From Hexactinellida sp. DTS-2022 (lineage: Eukaryota > Porifera > Hexactinellida), in assembly GCA_028753945.1 (NCBI GenBank), contig JAPNXP010000001.1, forward strand, positions 4,826,501 through 4,890,500: a stretch of 64,000 bases of DNA. The letters run 5' to 3'. Shown here in pieces: positions 54,276 through 64,000 of this stretch. Every line of letters begins with the position of its first letter. Position 1 is the first letter of the stretch. The translations under genes were made by a program, and so were the position numbers. The notes below the pieces were generated by a model, which had not been told where the DNA came from, searched no databases, and worked only from the letters and a program-made list of their open reading frames with translations.

Positions 54276-54968
54276 TTAGTCCTCAAAATGGACACGTGAT
54301 ACTACGACACACCCCGCATCTCTCATATCTCTAATGGCTCTATCAACAGGCGACGTCTTCTCGCCTGCCTCCTTAGCACACTCCACACAGTCTCCCACCT
54401 CTATTCTGTCCATGTACTTCCGGAAACAGTCCATGCATCGCTGCGTGTAATTAGCGTCCCTGGCGCCACACAGCTCTAGGCACACAACTACACTCAGCCT
54501 GTCTGCATATTTCCTACGGAGCGCACAGCTGCTCACCCGCACACAGCTGGTCAGCGTGCAGCCTCCAATCAGAATACTGTCTATCTCAGGATTCGATAGC
54601 AACAGAGAATCTAAATGACTCTCGAACCCTGACGCGTCTAGAATACAATTGCCAGGTTTCACAACACGTTTATGTTCCTTTTTGGCAAGTAAACAGCTGA
54701 TTTGTGGGTCTAAGGAATAGTCACTGCTGAGTAAGAAGGGACACTGAGATAAGATTAACAGTTGATCGGACGGGACGGATCTAAGCAAAATAGAGCATCG
54801 TTGGAATGCTTTGATAATTGCATTGACTCCATCTGGTGGAGGTGTAACCATATGTCTCCAGCTGCCTACAGTGAACGACTGCTGCAAGTCGATGAGCAGT
54901 AGGATTGTTCTGCTGTAACGTAACTGAAAAAAATCAGTATCAGGCACAGTAGTAGCACATGTGGCCAT
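54276..54968 (-). CDS. isochorismatase-fold cysteine hydrolase family protein
   Basis: This is a 230-residue intact frame. The isochorismatase-like fold hydrolyses small amides or vinyl ethers with an Asp-Lys-Cys triad. All three residues are in place: Asp27 in LLLIDLQQSF, Lys104 in VVKPGNCILDASGF and Cys142 in GGCTLTSCVRVSS, preceded by the expected strand IDSILIGG. The Arg/Cys-rich region after the triad (DCFRKYMDRIEVGDC) and the C-terminal strand VVVSRVHFED are less typical. It has no signal peptide and no intron. The first Met (ATGGCCACATG) is the natural start. The substrate cannot be inferred. Animal relatives are the ISOC1/ISOC2 type, but many metazoans have others of possible bacterial origin. 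The neighbours are transposons and add nothing. Confidence 0.75.
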   Translation of the reverse strand: MATCATTVPDTDFFQLRYSRTILLLIDLQQSFTVGSWRHMVTPPPDGVNAIIKAFQRCSILLRSVPSDQLLILSQCPFLLSSDYSLDPQISCLLAKKEHKRVVKPGNCILDASGFESHLDSLLLSNPEIDSILIGGCTLTSCVRVSSCALRRKYADRLSVVVCLELCGARDANYTQRCMDCFRKYMDRIEVGDCVECAKEAGEKTSPVDRAIRDMRDAGCVVVSRVHFED

Positions 54969-55912
54969 TAGTTCACAGCGAGCTGATATTTGTTAAAGAA
55001 AATGAATTAATCAATTGATCAGGGCTGATTGTAATGCTCTTTTCAGCCTCTTTTATCTGTAACAGCACCCTCTTGCTATTAACAGCTCAGTTTGTTATCA
55101 TTACGGGTCTTTGAGGAATCAGAATTAAATTAATTAATTAACAAAGACTGTTAATGAATTTTTAGTTATTAATAATTAGCATATCTGGATATCCCATCAC
55201 CAGGGAATGAAAGGTTCACGAACGGCGCGGCTGAATAGACGCAACTCGTTCAAGTTCACCTCCTAACTTCAGCTCCACCAGCGCTCGTTCAGTCTGTTCA
55301 CGGGCTAACCCGCATTCATTCAATCCGTTCAATTCGTTTAGTTCAGTTCGTTCAGTGTACAGTTCGTGGGTCGAACTATTCCGTTTATGCTAGACTGTTC
55401 CATTGCAATCTATATACTAAGGCAATGGCACTCTAGTGAATTACTGGGCCATGGATGGCAATTACCATGGGATTATTCTATACAATAACTTGAAATTTAA
55501 AGATGATTTTAGTATTTATGGAGAATTCACCTACTTTATGCCCCTTAGAACTTATTTTTGGAATAACTGCGAGAATATAAACTTGATTTTCAGGCATATT
55601 CACTATATTAATCTAGCGGTAACAATTGTTTGAATTCATCCCTACAGAACGATTAAAATTCGTTTAGATAATATTCACGTTCAAGAAATACAAGTACTGA
55701 ATGATTATAGAAGTCATAAACACTTGAGTAGCTGACAAATTTCTACATTCTGCCAAATAAACGTCAGAGTAGTGAGAGTACGAATTTCACTAACCACATA
55801 ATAACCACCCATAATTTTTACACTCAAAATTTTTTACGATATTCAATAATTATTTTAATTGCAGTTACTTGCTAAACTTCATAATTTTCACTTTGCGTAT
55901 TCAAATTTCAAC

Positions 55913-58900
55913 ATGACTTGCCTCGTACCTGGTTGTAAGTCAAACTATTCTGACAAAGATGAATATGTACCTGTTTTCTCTTTCCCCACTGATGTTGAAA
56001 CTCGTGAGAAGTGGTTCCGAGCAATACCTAGGCAGAGAGAAGACTACGAGATGAATAAACGATTGAAGGTACGTACTTTGTTATAATATGTTTACTTTTA
56101 TATTGTATTCTATGTCTTTTGTTTTGAAGGTCTGCATACACCATTTCCATGAAGAAGACATAGAGAGGACCATTCAATACTTCAATGGAATGGAGATGAT
56201 TGAGACGATCAGGAAGAAAGTGGCTCTGAAGAAGTGTGCAGTCCCTAGCATCTTTCCAAACTGTCCTAGCTATCTGACAGATGCTGCTGATAGATGTCAA
56301 AGACTATCTTTAGATGTTAAGGAGGAGAAGAGGGTACAGGAAGCCTACCAGAAGAGCCGTGCAGATTTCAAAGAAACTGAATCTAAGTTTATTCTTTCTA
56401 CTCTTAATTGTATTATTTTTAAGTTACATCTAATTGAACTACCTAACGGTTGGCTTCTTCATCGACCCAATTCTACAATCATTCTATTTCTTAAGATTCA
56501 CTATCATAATGAAATTTCTACGATCGAACGTTCAATAATTGTTGATGAAAAATTAGATTGTAAGGCTTTTTATAAAGAAAATAATAGAATCAAACTATCT
56601 TGTAATTCGTTTAACGATATCAGATTGTTAGAAAATATTATTCATGAAGTTGAAATATTTGAAATGAGTCAAAAAGATTGCTCAATTTCCACAGCGACCC
56701 CTTTAAAAAAACATGTCGAGAATGCCATTCATAATCTTTCTAGTGCTATTGATACACTAGATCCTACCCATTCCACATTTTATTTCGAAGCCGAGAATGA
56801 TTCTATGCTAATTCGTCTTAATATTTTGCTCGATCAGCTGAAATACTTAATTGTTGATAAACATGCTCGTCGTTATAATATTCTCACTCAGGTCTTTTGT
56901 CTAAAAGTTCACGGAATTTCACCAGCTTGTTATCGGCTTATCCAAAGCTCTAACTGTATAATACTTCCACACGAACGTAATTTGTTGAAGATCAAATATA
57001 GTATTGGCCTAGAGAGTGAGTATACTAAATTCTTCAAGAAATTGCTACCAAGTTTAATGATTTAGAGCGCAATGTGATTCTTCAAATGGATGAAGTTCAC
57101 ATTCGTAGTGATGCATCCTATAAGGGAGGAAGGGTAATTGGGTCGATTCATAATCCGGATGATCCACATACTACAGTTTTTTCTATGATGGTTTCTAGTT
57201 TATCGGCCAGGTTTTCCACCATTGTGCGATTAATACCTTTGGGTTCTCATCTGCAGAATCATTATATCCAATTGTTAAATCAACTATTTGTGACATCGAA
57301 GCTTGTGGTCTGTTTGTTGAAGCTGTGTGTACTAATAATTATCCACTCAATGTTCGTTTATACAAATTCTTTTCAATTAATTCGAGACTGGAACCAAAGG
57401 TACAGCACCCATGCAATCCACAAAGAAGTTTAATTTTGTTTTTGATTTTGTTCATATCATTAAGTCAATTAGGAATAATTGGTTAAATCTAAAAAATTTA
57501 GACAATACATTTATTTTTCCGATATTTGCTGAATGCAAATTATGTGTACAACAAAATATCAGTAACGTAAACAAAAGTTTTTACGTCTCCATTTCTAGAA
57601 CCAACATTTCGACCACTCATTTACCTCTAAATCTCTTTATCCTGAACTATGTTATGCACCCTTTCAGGATATCCGTAATTTATTCAATTCTGATAAATGT
57701 AATGTCTTGAAGCGAGCACCAAGATTAACAGCGAAAGCGTGTTGGCCCTCAAGGTTAGAACGACAAAATGTTAGTTTTGCTTTGAAAATTTTCCATGAGA
57801 CAACATATGCCGGCTTATTATCGTGGAAAATGGAAAAAGACATCATACACACGAATCAAACAGTAGAATTCCTTGAATTAATCAATCAGGTGTGGAAACT
57901 ATTCAATGTCAACTGGGTCGGAAAAGATATACGTTTTAAGGATGAATATTCAGCTCCAATTTACCCAGGAGATTTTCGTTTACAATTTTTAAACAACGTC
58001 GTTGGTTGGATATTTGGAATAATCTGCCATCTTTATATGGAAAGCTTATACCACAAACCTTTACCAGTTTCAGACACACATGTGAGGCGTTACCAGCTGG
58101 TTAAACAACTTACCGAGAACTGCGGATACCAGTACCTTCTAACTGCAATAATTCAAAATGATGCGCTGGAGCACCACTTTGGTTTATATAGACAGATGTC
58201 AGGGTCTCACTACCAGATTTCATTTAACCAAATTTTGGAAAGCGAACGCAGACTCCAACTTTCAAACATTCTAAAAGTGTTCGCTCTAAAATATGGTGCT
58301 ATCTCTTGTGAAGACAGTATTTCTCTTAAAGAATACCTTCATAAATTTGCTGACGATTTTGATAGTTGTAATGAGGAGCAACACGATATAGAACTTTATC
58401 TAACCACATTGAATGTAATTTCAGTCCCTGAAATAGAGGTTTCTCAAATGGAATGTCTCGTTTATATAGCAGGATACGCAGTCTTCTCTTACTTTAAGAA
58501 ATCTAATGGCTGTCTATCTTGCCATAATCTATTAATATCAGATAAACTCCTGGAAGTTAACAATGACGTTGGCTCCCAATATACTTTGATTGATTTAGTG
58601 GATAGGGGCTCTCTTAAATATCCTTCTCGTTATGTGGTAAGATGTGTTTGCATATTATATGAAACCTTCCTCAAAATTGACAACTGTGAATCTTTAAGTA
58701 AGGAATTCTATTCTGGACCATCCCGTAGCCTGTTGATGAGTATCTCTATGAACTTTATTGCAGAGAGATACAGTGATGTCTGGAAAGATTGGTGTTTCTG
58801 TGGTGTTTGGAATTGGGATATATTAAAGAAAATGTGTTTAACTTGGTCAAACATTATCTTATCAAAGAGGGTTCGCAATTATAATGCCATAGTTTTAAAT

Positions 58901-58975
58901 AAAGATAACACTAAACTAAAAAAATACACTAATTTTCTTGCTTGTTTTGTTATAGGTTATTCTACTACGTATTGA
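55913..58975 (+). pseudogene. THAP-domain P-element transposase
   Basis: Exon 1 starts at MTCLVPGC and holds the first half of a THAP zinc finger (two Cys five residues apart, then FSFPTD). A 61-bp intron (GT at 56069, AG at 56129) separates it from exon 2, which supplies VCIHHF (Cys and His ligands) and the AVPSIFP box. An open stretch to 57065 follows. Frameshifts near 57045, 57240 and 57430 break the catalytic region, which shows MDEVHIRSDASYKGG, then EAVCTNN in another frame, then FDFVHIIKSIRNNWL. A possible second intron or decayed part lies at about 57520-57610. The last 422 codons (57707-58975) are open, with NDALEHHFGLYRQMSG and a Cys pair CLSCHNLL. THAP9 and Drosophila P transposase are the family references. 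Confidence 0.85.
56069..56129 (+). other. intron in P transposase (predicted)
   Basis: GTACGT donor, TTTTGTTTTGAAG acceptor, phase 0. Removing it joins RLK to VCIHHF and completes the THAP Cys/His set. At 61 bp it is short. The upstream frame would otherwise stop at 56086. Confidence 0.75.
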
Positions 58976-59694
58976 GTGTGTCTACGAGCGTTAGAGAGAG
59001 CGATGAGTCTACGAGCGTTAGAGAGAGCGATGCGTGTCTACAGTCAGTCGAACAGTTAAAGGATTCACATGCTGCTAATGTACCATTTCTTGATTCTATG
59101 TATTTGTTCATATAGTATAATGCTGTATTGTTTGTGTTGCATTTAATTCATTAAAAATAACGTATTTATTTCTAAATTAATATCCAAATATTATGAGAAT
59201 TGGGGCTGGGTAGTCTTAGAATTTAAAATATAACATTTGTTACACATTAAAATACCACTGAAAGGCTTTATGACAAATTAGTAGAAACTTGGAAAACCCA
59301 TGGTAATTGCCATCCATGGTCCAGTAATTCACTAGAGTGCCATTGCCTTAGTATATAGATTGCTATGACTGTTCCTTCCTCCAAGGCCAAGCTGTTATTG
59401 AAGTTCAGGTTAAGAAGCTAGAATCTAAGCTAAGAGACATGAGTCCACTAGGGATGTCCGGAATTAGCACTTTTGCAGTGACCTATTATATTTAATGGAT
59501 CTATATTTATCTTTATTCAGTTTAGTTCGTTCAATCCGTTCAATTCAGTTCGTTCAGTTCGTTCAATTGCCGTTCGGAAACCGTTGGCGTTAGTTCAGTT
59601 CGTTCACCGTGAATCCCTTAAAAGCCCTGCGTTCAGTTCGTTCAGTTCAAGTTCAATAAGTTCGTTCGTGAACCTTTCATTCCCTGCCCATCAC

Positions 59695-60346
59695 CCCTCT
59701 CATATATTGGCGATGATACATAGTAGTTAGCTACTCATTATATCTAACATAGGGAGTAGAGTAAATAAATGAAATACATGTCAGTTAAAGTGTAACGTGT
59801 TGAAGCAATGCCATCATATAGCGACACCGAATATGGTGACAATGTCATATTTTCCGATTGAATGGCGCAGCTGCCATCAGTGGAGTTGTCTCAGTAGCGA
59901 TTGGAGGCCATGTGCAGGCCAGCTTCGTTATTTTGCATAACCACCTGCTACGATGTACTTAAAAGGTTTATCAAGTTTGTGAGTTGCGGAAAACACTGCT
60001 CCATGATGGATGTCCACTGGTTGACTCGATTGTGTAGTTGTTTTGTCCGATAGCCTCATCCAGTTTCCTGTCTCCTTTATGATCTGGGTAACCTCGTCAC
60101 CGAACGTGCTCTCAGCTCTCCTCAGATGGTTGGTAATGATCCATGGTATATTTACATGCTAATGTTACACATACATTGATACCAGAGATAAACCTCCCCT
60201 TAGTACGTGACTACGTGTCAAATGAAGTTGTTATATCACATACAAGGCTGGGAAACGGAAATATTTACTAGTATCCGGAGCTTCCTCTGATCGACATAGT
60301 ACATACAAAAGTATATTCACACGATATTACCATCTATAATACAATA
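59695..60346. other. no gene seen; 3' flank of WDR41
   Basis: No supported frame or repeat pair. It would contain the WDR41 3' UTR, though I see no canonical AATAAA close to the stop. Confidence 0.4.
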
Positions 60347-61786
60347 CTAAGTTATTCCCGCTTGATTTAACTGTGAGAAGAAAGCCTGCAACTCTGAGTG
60401 CCTGCTCTTGGCCAGGAGCTTCCTAATTTCGCTATACTCTGTGTTCTCCACATACCCCGAGTCTTTGTACAGATATACTTGATTATCTGCGCAGGAAGCA
60501 AACCCTAGGGGGCAGAGGTCACAGAGGGCGTTGACCTTTTGCGAGTGCAGCAGAATCTCTCCTATCAGCAGGAGGTGGTGGTTAGAGGAGAGGCATTGTA
60601 CCAGCGGCTTCACGGAGGCGAGAGAGGGAGGGGATCCGCCCTTCTCGGACCCGACCCATATCCGTACCGACCCGTCCTCAGCCCCTGACACCAACACCGT
60701 GTCTTCGGAGATGAGGGACAGACAGGTCACATTTGATCTATGAGCGGGACACAGGGATACTGCCGGCTCCTCCCTTGTAACCATAGTGTCGTAGACCTTA
60801 ATGCAGTGCCCGACTCCCGCCAGCACGTACCTCTGCTGCAGCACCGCCAGGCAGAGGATGGCGTATGGGAAGGAACGGGAGATCAGCTTGCGCTGCGTGT
60901 CTGCGCGACCCTGTACCGCGATAGATATTACCTCATGCGACTCCACACAGTAGTCGGGGAGGTAGTTGAATACCATGATCGGGAGGAGGTCCGGGCTCCA
61001 GAGGATAACAGACCCGTCCTCAGATCCAGTGGCGAACACGGTCTTGTTCACCTCGACAAGCTGGGTCACGTTCTCGCGGAGGTGCTTCCCCTTGTACATC
61101 TCCCACTCCGGGGGAGGCAGCACTGGATCCAGCAGCAGCTTCTCCAGGGTGTAGGCCTCAATGAAAGGGTGCGAGGAGGCCGCTATTAGTCGCCGCATGC
61201 CGGGGGAGTTGAGCACGAGCATGTGGTGCAGATAGGAGCTCTCGGAGGGCCGCAGCACCTCCTTCAAAAGGTGCCCGCTCCTCTCCCACAGCGTGACGCC
61301 GGTCCCGCCCGCGCAGAGCACTCCGTCTGCCCCGTGCTCGATGATACAGAGACTCCTCACGGTACCGGAGTGTCCGGTGAAGTCCTGCAGGTGCTCCATC
61401 CTGTCCGGGCCCACCTGCCAGAGGCTTATTACCTGGGGGGAGGCGGTCAGGACAAGCGAGTCGCAGGAACTGGTGTGCCAGTAGGCGGGCTGGTGCAGAC
61501 AGGATACGCCCAGATGGTGCGTTTCTGTGCTGCAGATCCGCTTGCAAGTCTCCGTGTTCCATAGAGTCAGGACCCCGTCATCTCCACAGGACACCAGCAG
61601 CTCTCGGACCAGACACATGTAGCGCACCGTGTTCCTGTGTCCCTCCAGGGAGAAGACCTCTGTGAAGGGGCTCTGCAGGCCGGAAGAGGAGGGGGTGGGG
61701 GGAGGGTCCGGATACGCGCCGATCTTCTCCCCTCCTGCGTTCGCGAAGAGGAAGTTAAACAGGTTGCTCCGTAACCTGAATGCCAT
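60347..61786 (-). CDS. WDR41: WD repeat-containing protein 41 (WDR41)
   Basis: This is a 479-residue intact frame, close to the roughly 460 of vertebrate WDR41. WDR41 is the WD40 subunit that tethers the C9orf72-SMCR8 complex to lysosomes and affects autophagy and small GTPase control. Visible WD-type blades include FSLEGHRNTVRYM with VSCGDDGVLTLWN (residues about 45-77), TGHSGTVRSLCI, FATGSEDGSVILWS, VLAGVGHCIKVYD and NVTCLSLISEDTVLVSGAED then GSVRIW (about 352-378). The order and the GDDG/SEDGSVRIW signatures match WDR41 best among WD proteins I know. The Pro/Ser-rich insert at 26-39 (PDPPPTPSSSG) is unusual. The gene has no introns and is much more GC-rich than its surroundings, so antisense open frames cross it. 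The start is the first Met, just inside the GC-rich block. Confidence 0.8.
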   Translation of the reverse strand: MAFRLRSNLFNFLFANAGGEKIGAYPDPPPTPSSSGLQSPFTEVFSLEGHRNTVRYMCLVRELLVSCGDDGVLTLWNTETCKRICSTETHHLGVSCLHQPAYWHTSSCDSLVLTASPQVISLWQVGPDRMEHLQDFTGHSGTVRSLCIIEHGADGVLCAGGTGVTLWERSGHLLKEVLRPSESSYLHHMLVLNSPGMRRLIAASSHPFIEAYTLEKLLLDPVLPPPEWEMYKGKHLRENVTQLVEVNKTVFATGSEDGSVILWSPDLLPIMVFNYLPDYCVESHEVISIAVQGRADTQRKLISRSFPYAILCLAVLQQRYVLAGVGHCIKVYDTMVTREEPAVSLCPAHRSNVTCLSLISEDTVLVSGAEDGSVRIWVGSEKGGSPPSLASVKPLVQCLSSNHHLLLIGEILLHSQKVNALCDLCPLGFASCADNQVYLYKDSGYVENTEYSEIRKLLAKSRHSELQAFFSQLNQAGIT

Positions 61787-62259
61787 ACGAGCGCTTAATT
61801 AACAATTATCAGTACTCGAACATTTGAGCAATTTAACATACGGCCAATTTAACATACGGCCATGGCCAAAAAAATAGAAGGCCAGTTTATAAATTTAATT
61901 CTAGGATAAACTATGCCTCCTATTGTTATTATTTGGCTTGCATATGGGGTAATCAACCATTGCGAGTCCAATGGAACCACTTTTGAGAATCTCAGATTTG
62001 TGGTTAAGCTGTTTAGACGCCATTTAATGATGATGGTAGCAATTTATGGTAAATGAAAAAATCCATATATCAGAAATTTCAATTTCTTCCTACTTTCTAA
62101 TAATTTTAGAACAGAATTACTAAATAGGGAATTATTTCACACTCCATAGGCTACTAAATCACAAAATGGCGAAATTCTAAAAATTCTAAAGCAACCACAT
62201 GCTAAAATACAAGTGGTACCCGAGTTACAAATTACTATTTTCGTCCATAAACCGTATAT
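61787..62259. other. no gene seen; WDR41 upstream
   Basis: A direct repeat CAATTTAACATACGGCCA occurs twice at 61827-61862. The remainder is plain AT-rich DNA that should hold the WDR41 promoter. No TATA-type element stands out. Confidence 0.4.
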
Positions 62260-62503
62260 ACCGTATTTCCTTGAATAGTAGCCCCCCTCGAATAATCGCC
62301 CCCCCAAAATGGGTCCTAATTATTTTTTGACACCGCCTAGAATAACCGTTGATATCAAATAATCGCCTCCCTACACTTATTGACTCTCTCAAATCATTAT
62401 ATTCCACAAATATTCGCCATTCTCGAAAATCATAACATTTTCTTGGGCCTAAATGGGGCTTGAAATCAATAATCGCCCCGGCTACTATTCAAGGCAATAC
62501 GGT
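62260..62503. mobile_element. TIR element, ACCGTATTTCC family, copy 3
   Basis: ACCGTATTTCCTTGAATAGT and inverted ACTATTCAAGGCAATACGGT. Closest to copy 2 (3555). Confidence 0.8.
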
Positions 62504-62701
62504 AATTGGACATACCTAATTCCCGGAACGGAACGGTATGGAACGGTACCATTCCGGAAAATCAAAGTACCTAAATTACGGAACGGGATAGCCCCCCCAA
62601 GGTATTGGTTATTATAGACTTTAGAAACATTGGTCTTGCATCCTGATATACTATTTTGTACTAAATGTGCTAAATTATCAAGATAAATTGAAACAAAGTG
62701 G

Positions 62702-62800
62702 CATAAGCGCGTTTAGGGACCCAGGGGCCGAAATAGCTAACCTATTGTGTTCTTGTGGGGCCCTAAATCACTAGCGATTTAGGGATCCCGCGTTTTGCAT
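62702..62800. mobile_element. GC-TIR family, copy 3 (short)
   Basis: GCATAAGCGCGTTTAGGGAC and GGGATCCCGCGTTTTGCAT form degraded inverted ends, with CTAGCGATTTAGGG inside as in the other copies. Confidence 0.5.
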
Positions 62801-62868
62801 AGAGTGAGTATATATTGTTATAATCTTATCAATCTTTAGTTGATCTATACCAGCTCAAGTATCTAAAT

Positions 62869-63021
62869 CAGGGCTCTTCAATTAGTTTTATCCCGGGCCA
62901 CTTTTGGAAAATCAGGCAAAGCCCCCGGGCCACTATTCATTGATCTTCTACATTACTTAACATTACCAAATATACGCGGCGGGCCACTTTTGGCCCGCGG
63001 GCCACTAATTGAAGAGGCTTG
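62869..63021. mobile_element. 153-bp hAT-type element
   Basis: CAGGGCTCTTCAATTAGTTT and CACTAATTGAAGAGGCTTG with an exact 8-bp TSD ATCTAAAT (62861-62868 and 63022-63029). GGGCCACTTTTGG repeats inside. Confidence 0.9.
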
Positions 63022-63345
63022 ATCTAAATTAACAATGTAAATAACGGATCCAGGGCTTAATTTAGGGGATGGCGGGGGATGGCTCTCGCCATCCCTTATT
63101 CCTGAAAACCATAATTTTGCCATCACTTGAGTCAATGTCTAAATGAAACCCTGGTGTCCCTAACTATACCACCTTGTCTACAGTCTACACATCCAACACG
63201 TGTCACTTATACATACTTAGTGTTTAGGGACTTGCATACGTTTTTAATGATTACTCTCATTGTCAAATGCACATTGTATCACTGCCCTCCTTCCTGAGCG
63301 ACACTTAGTTACTATGACTTGCTCCAATAATAATATAATATTTTT

Positions 63346-63465
63346 AAGGGGTCTCTGCGCGGGTCGTATGCGGGTGCCGCCCCCTCCCCGCCCCACAAAA
63401 TATTCAGATCCTTTGACCCGCAACCCGAAATTATTAACCTGCCCCGCGCAGAGGTCTAGTCCATA
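63346..63465. mobile_element. GC-rich TIR element
   Basis: GGTCTCTGCGCGGGT at the left, CCCGCGCAGAGGTCTAG inverted at the right, with a CGGGT-rich inside. No clear TSD. Confidence 0.5.
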
Positions 63466-63494
63466 TATATCACTTGATTGATCCCTACATTTAG

Positions 63495-63605
63495 CGATTT
63501 CGGACTAAGCGGGCCCTGAAACGCTAGTGATTTAGGGCCGGTGTAAGCGCGTTTTGGGTATCCAGCGATATAGGGATCGCCAGCGTTTTAGGAATATAGG
63601 GACCC
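63495..63605. mobile_element. GC-TIR family fragment
   Basis: CCGGTGTAAGCGCGTTTTGG (from 63539) and CAGCGTTTTAGG with TAGCGATTT/CTAGTGATTTAGGG motifs. The order is rearranged relative to the complete copy at 642. Confidence 0.5.
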
Positions 63606-63739
63606 CACCCCACCCAAGGCCACCCATATAGAATCTATAGGCTCAATGCATACCACCCCTAGGCCCAAATCAATCACTATCTTTAGTTTTTGTATGAAAA
63701 ATAGTGAAAAATTGAAAGTGAAAGTGAAAATAGAAAAAT

Positions 63740-63951
63740 TGAAAGTTAAAAATATTTCTAAGTTCAAAAATAGAAAGAGGATCGATATTTTTTGTAAATG
63801 CCGTACTCAGGATGGAGGCAACATGATACAATGCAATGTGCGGATTGTCAAGAATGGTTTCACGAAGAAAATATGCGGATCGCCGGATCCCGATACTGGC
63901 GTGGACAGGCCAAACTATAAGTGGGCGTGTGAAATTTGCAAAGAAATGTAG
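63740..63951 (+). pseudogene. PHD zinc finger fragment (frameshifted)
   Basis: FCKCRTQDGGNMIQC, then in the next frame CADCQEWFH, then back in the first frame WACEICKEM: together these give the Cys4-His-Cys3 ligand order of a PHD finger, which reads histone H3 tails. Two frame changes within about 60 bp break it. A Lys-rich stretch precedes it in the open frame from 63646. Such PHD fingers also occur at the ends of transposon proteins. The stop is at 63951. A one-base error in the assembly could mimic part of this. Confidence 0.5.
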
Positions 63952-64000
63952 TGTTAGTTAGGCCTACCGTAGGAATTATAATTACCTATCTAGTATATAT

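Larger units (their letters stand above)
55402..59367 (+). mobile_element. P-superfamily transposon (complete ends, decayed gene)
   Basis: The element is 3.97 kb, with inverted ends ATTGCAATCTATATACTAAG and CTTAGTATATAGATTGCTAT-G. The similarity extends about 65 bp inward, to GGCAATTACCATGGG. ACTGTTCC is duplicated at 55394-55401 and 59368-59375, the 8-bp TSD expected of P elements. It contains one transposase gene with a THAP finger. Confidence 0.9.
55201..59686. mobile_element. hAT-type element with GTTCAGTTCG repeats, host of P transposon
   Basis: CAGGGAATGAAAGGTTCACG and inverted CGTGAACCTTTCATTCCCTG with an exact 8-bp TSD CCCATCAC (55193-55200 and 59687-59694). Its own sequence (55201-55401 and 59376-59686) is largely GTTCAGTTCGTTCA repeats without genes. 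The P transposon lies inside. Confidence 0.85.

Noticed and set aside
60531..61564. Open frames up to 149 codons antisense to WDR41
   Set aside because: Shadows of the GC-rich WDR41 coding strand, with no family resemblance.
1..64000. tRNA or rRNA genes
   Set aside because: I looked for cloverleaf-type and rRNA-like conserved segments by eye and found none. A tRNAscan-SE or Infernal search would be decisive.

Overview
The window looks like nuclear DNA of an invertebrate animal. It is AT-rich, has no bacterial-style operons, and holds three genes whose closest relatives I recognise are animal proteins (WDR41, RPP21 and an isochorismatase-fold hydrolase), each an uninterrupted reading frame. 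Everything else is repetitive: relics of P, Ginger-like, MULE-like, hAT and Harbinger-associated transposon genes, many short terminal-inverted-repeat (TIR) elements of hAT, Tc1/pogo and P type, rolling-circle-like elements, and a large mosaic repeat array. I cannot name the species or phylum. The lack of introns in the host genes is notable.

Layout. 1-6.8 kb: TIR elements, including a stack of five elements nested inside one another at 4.4-6.3 kb whose target-site duplications (TSDs) can be read. 6.85-7.18 kb: RPP21 (minus). 7.2-12.4 kb: short elements of hAT, pogo, P and Helitron-like type. 12.4-14.1 and 18.9-19.2 kb: mosaic array repeats, split by a 4.8-kb Ginger-like transposon (14075-18896) with broken integrase and OTU-protease genes. 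19.4-22.3 kb: hAT and Harbinger-associated gene relics. 22.8-39.1 kb: a 16.3-kb block with matching ends and a 10-bp TSD, inserted in a pogo-like element and made almost wholly of the mosaic array. 40.7-46.2 kb: more array, a 570-bp inverted repeat carrying the same 86/87-codon ORF in both arms, and a head-to-tail pair of rolling-circle-like elements. 46.3-47.9 kb: 5'-truncated P transposase. 48.1-52.1 kb: MULE-like transposase relic (minus) split by a second rolling-circle-like pair. 52.8-53.6 kb: hAT and retroelement tails. 54.3-55.0 kb: isochorismatase-fold gene (minus). 55.2-59.7 kb: a hAT element containing a 3.97-kb THAP/P transposon. 60.3-61.8 kb: WDR41 (minus). 62-64 kb: short elements and a broken PHD finger.

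The most unusual signal is the array. It is built from interchangeable modules. Two of them are imperfect palindromes that share the core TGTGCCGAC: an approximately 118-bp hairpin (module H, 18 copies) and an approximately 52-bp palindrome (module T, about 18 copies). Several H copies carry matched changes in both arms, and at one base-pair position the unmatched copies would form G.U in one strand's RNA. The host genes show no functional link to each other: RPP21 would act in RNase P/MRP, WDR41 with C9orf72-SMCR8 at lysosomes, and the hydrolase in an unknown small-molecule reaction.
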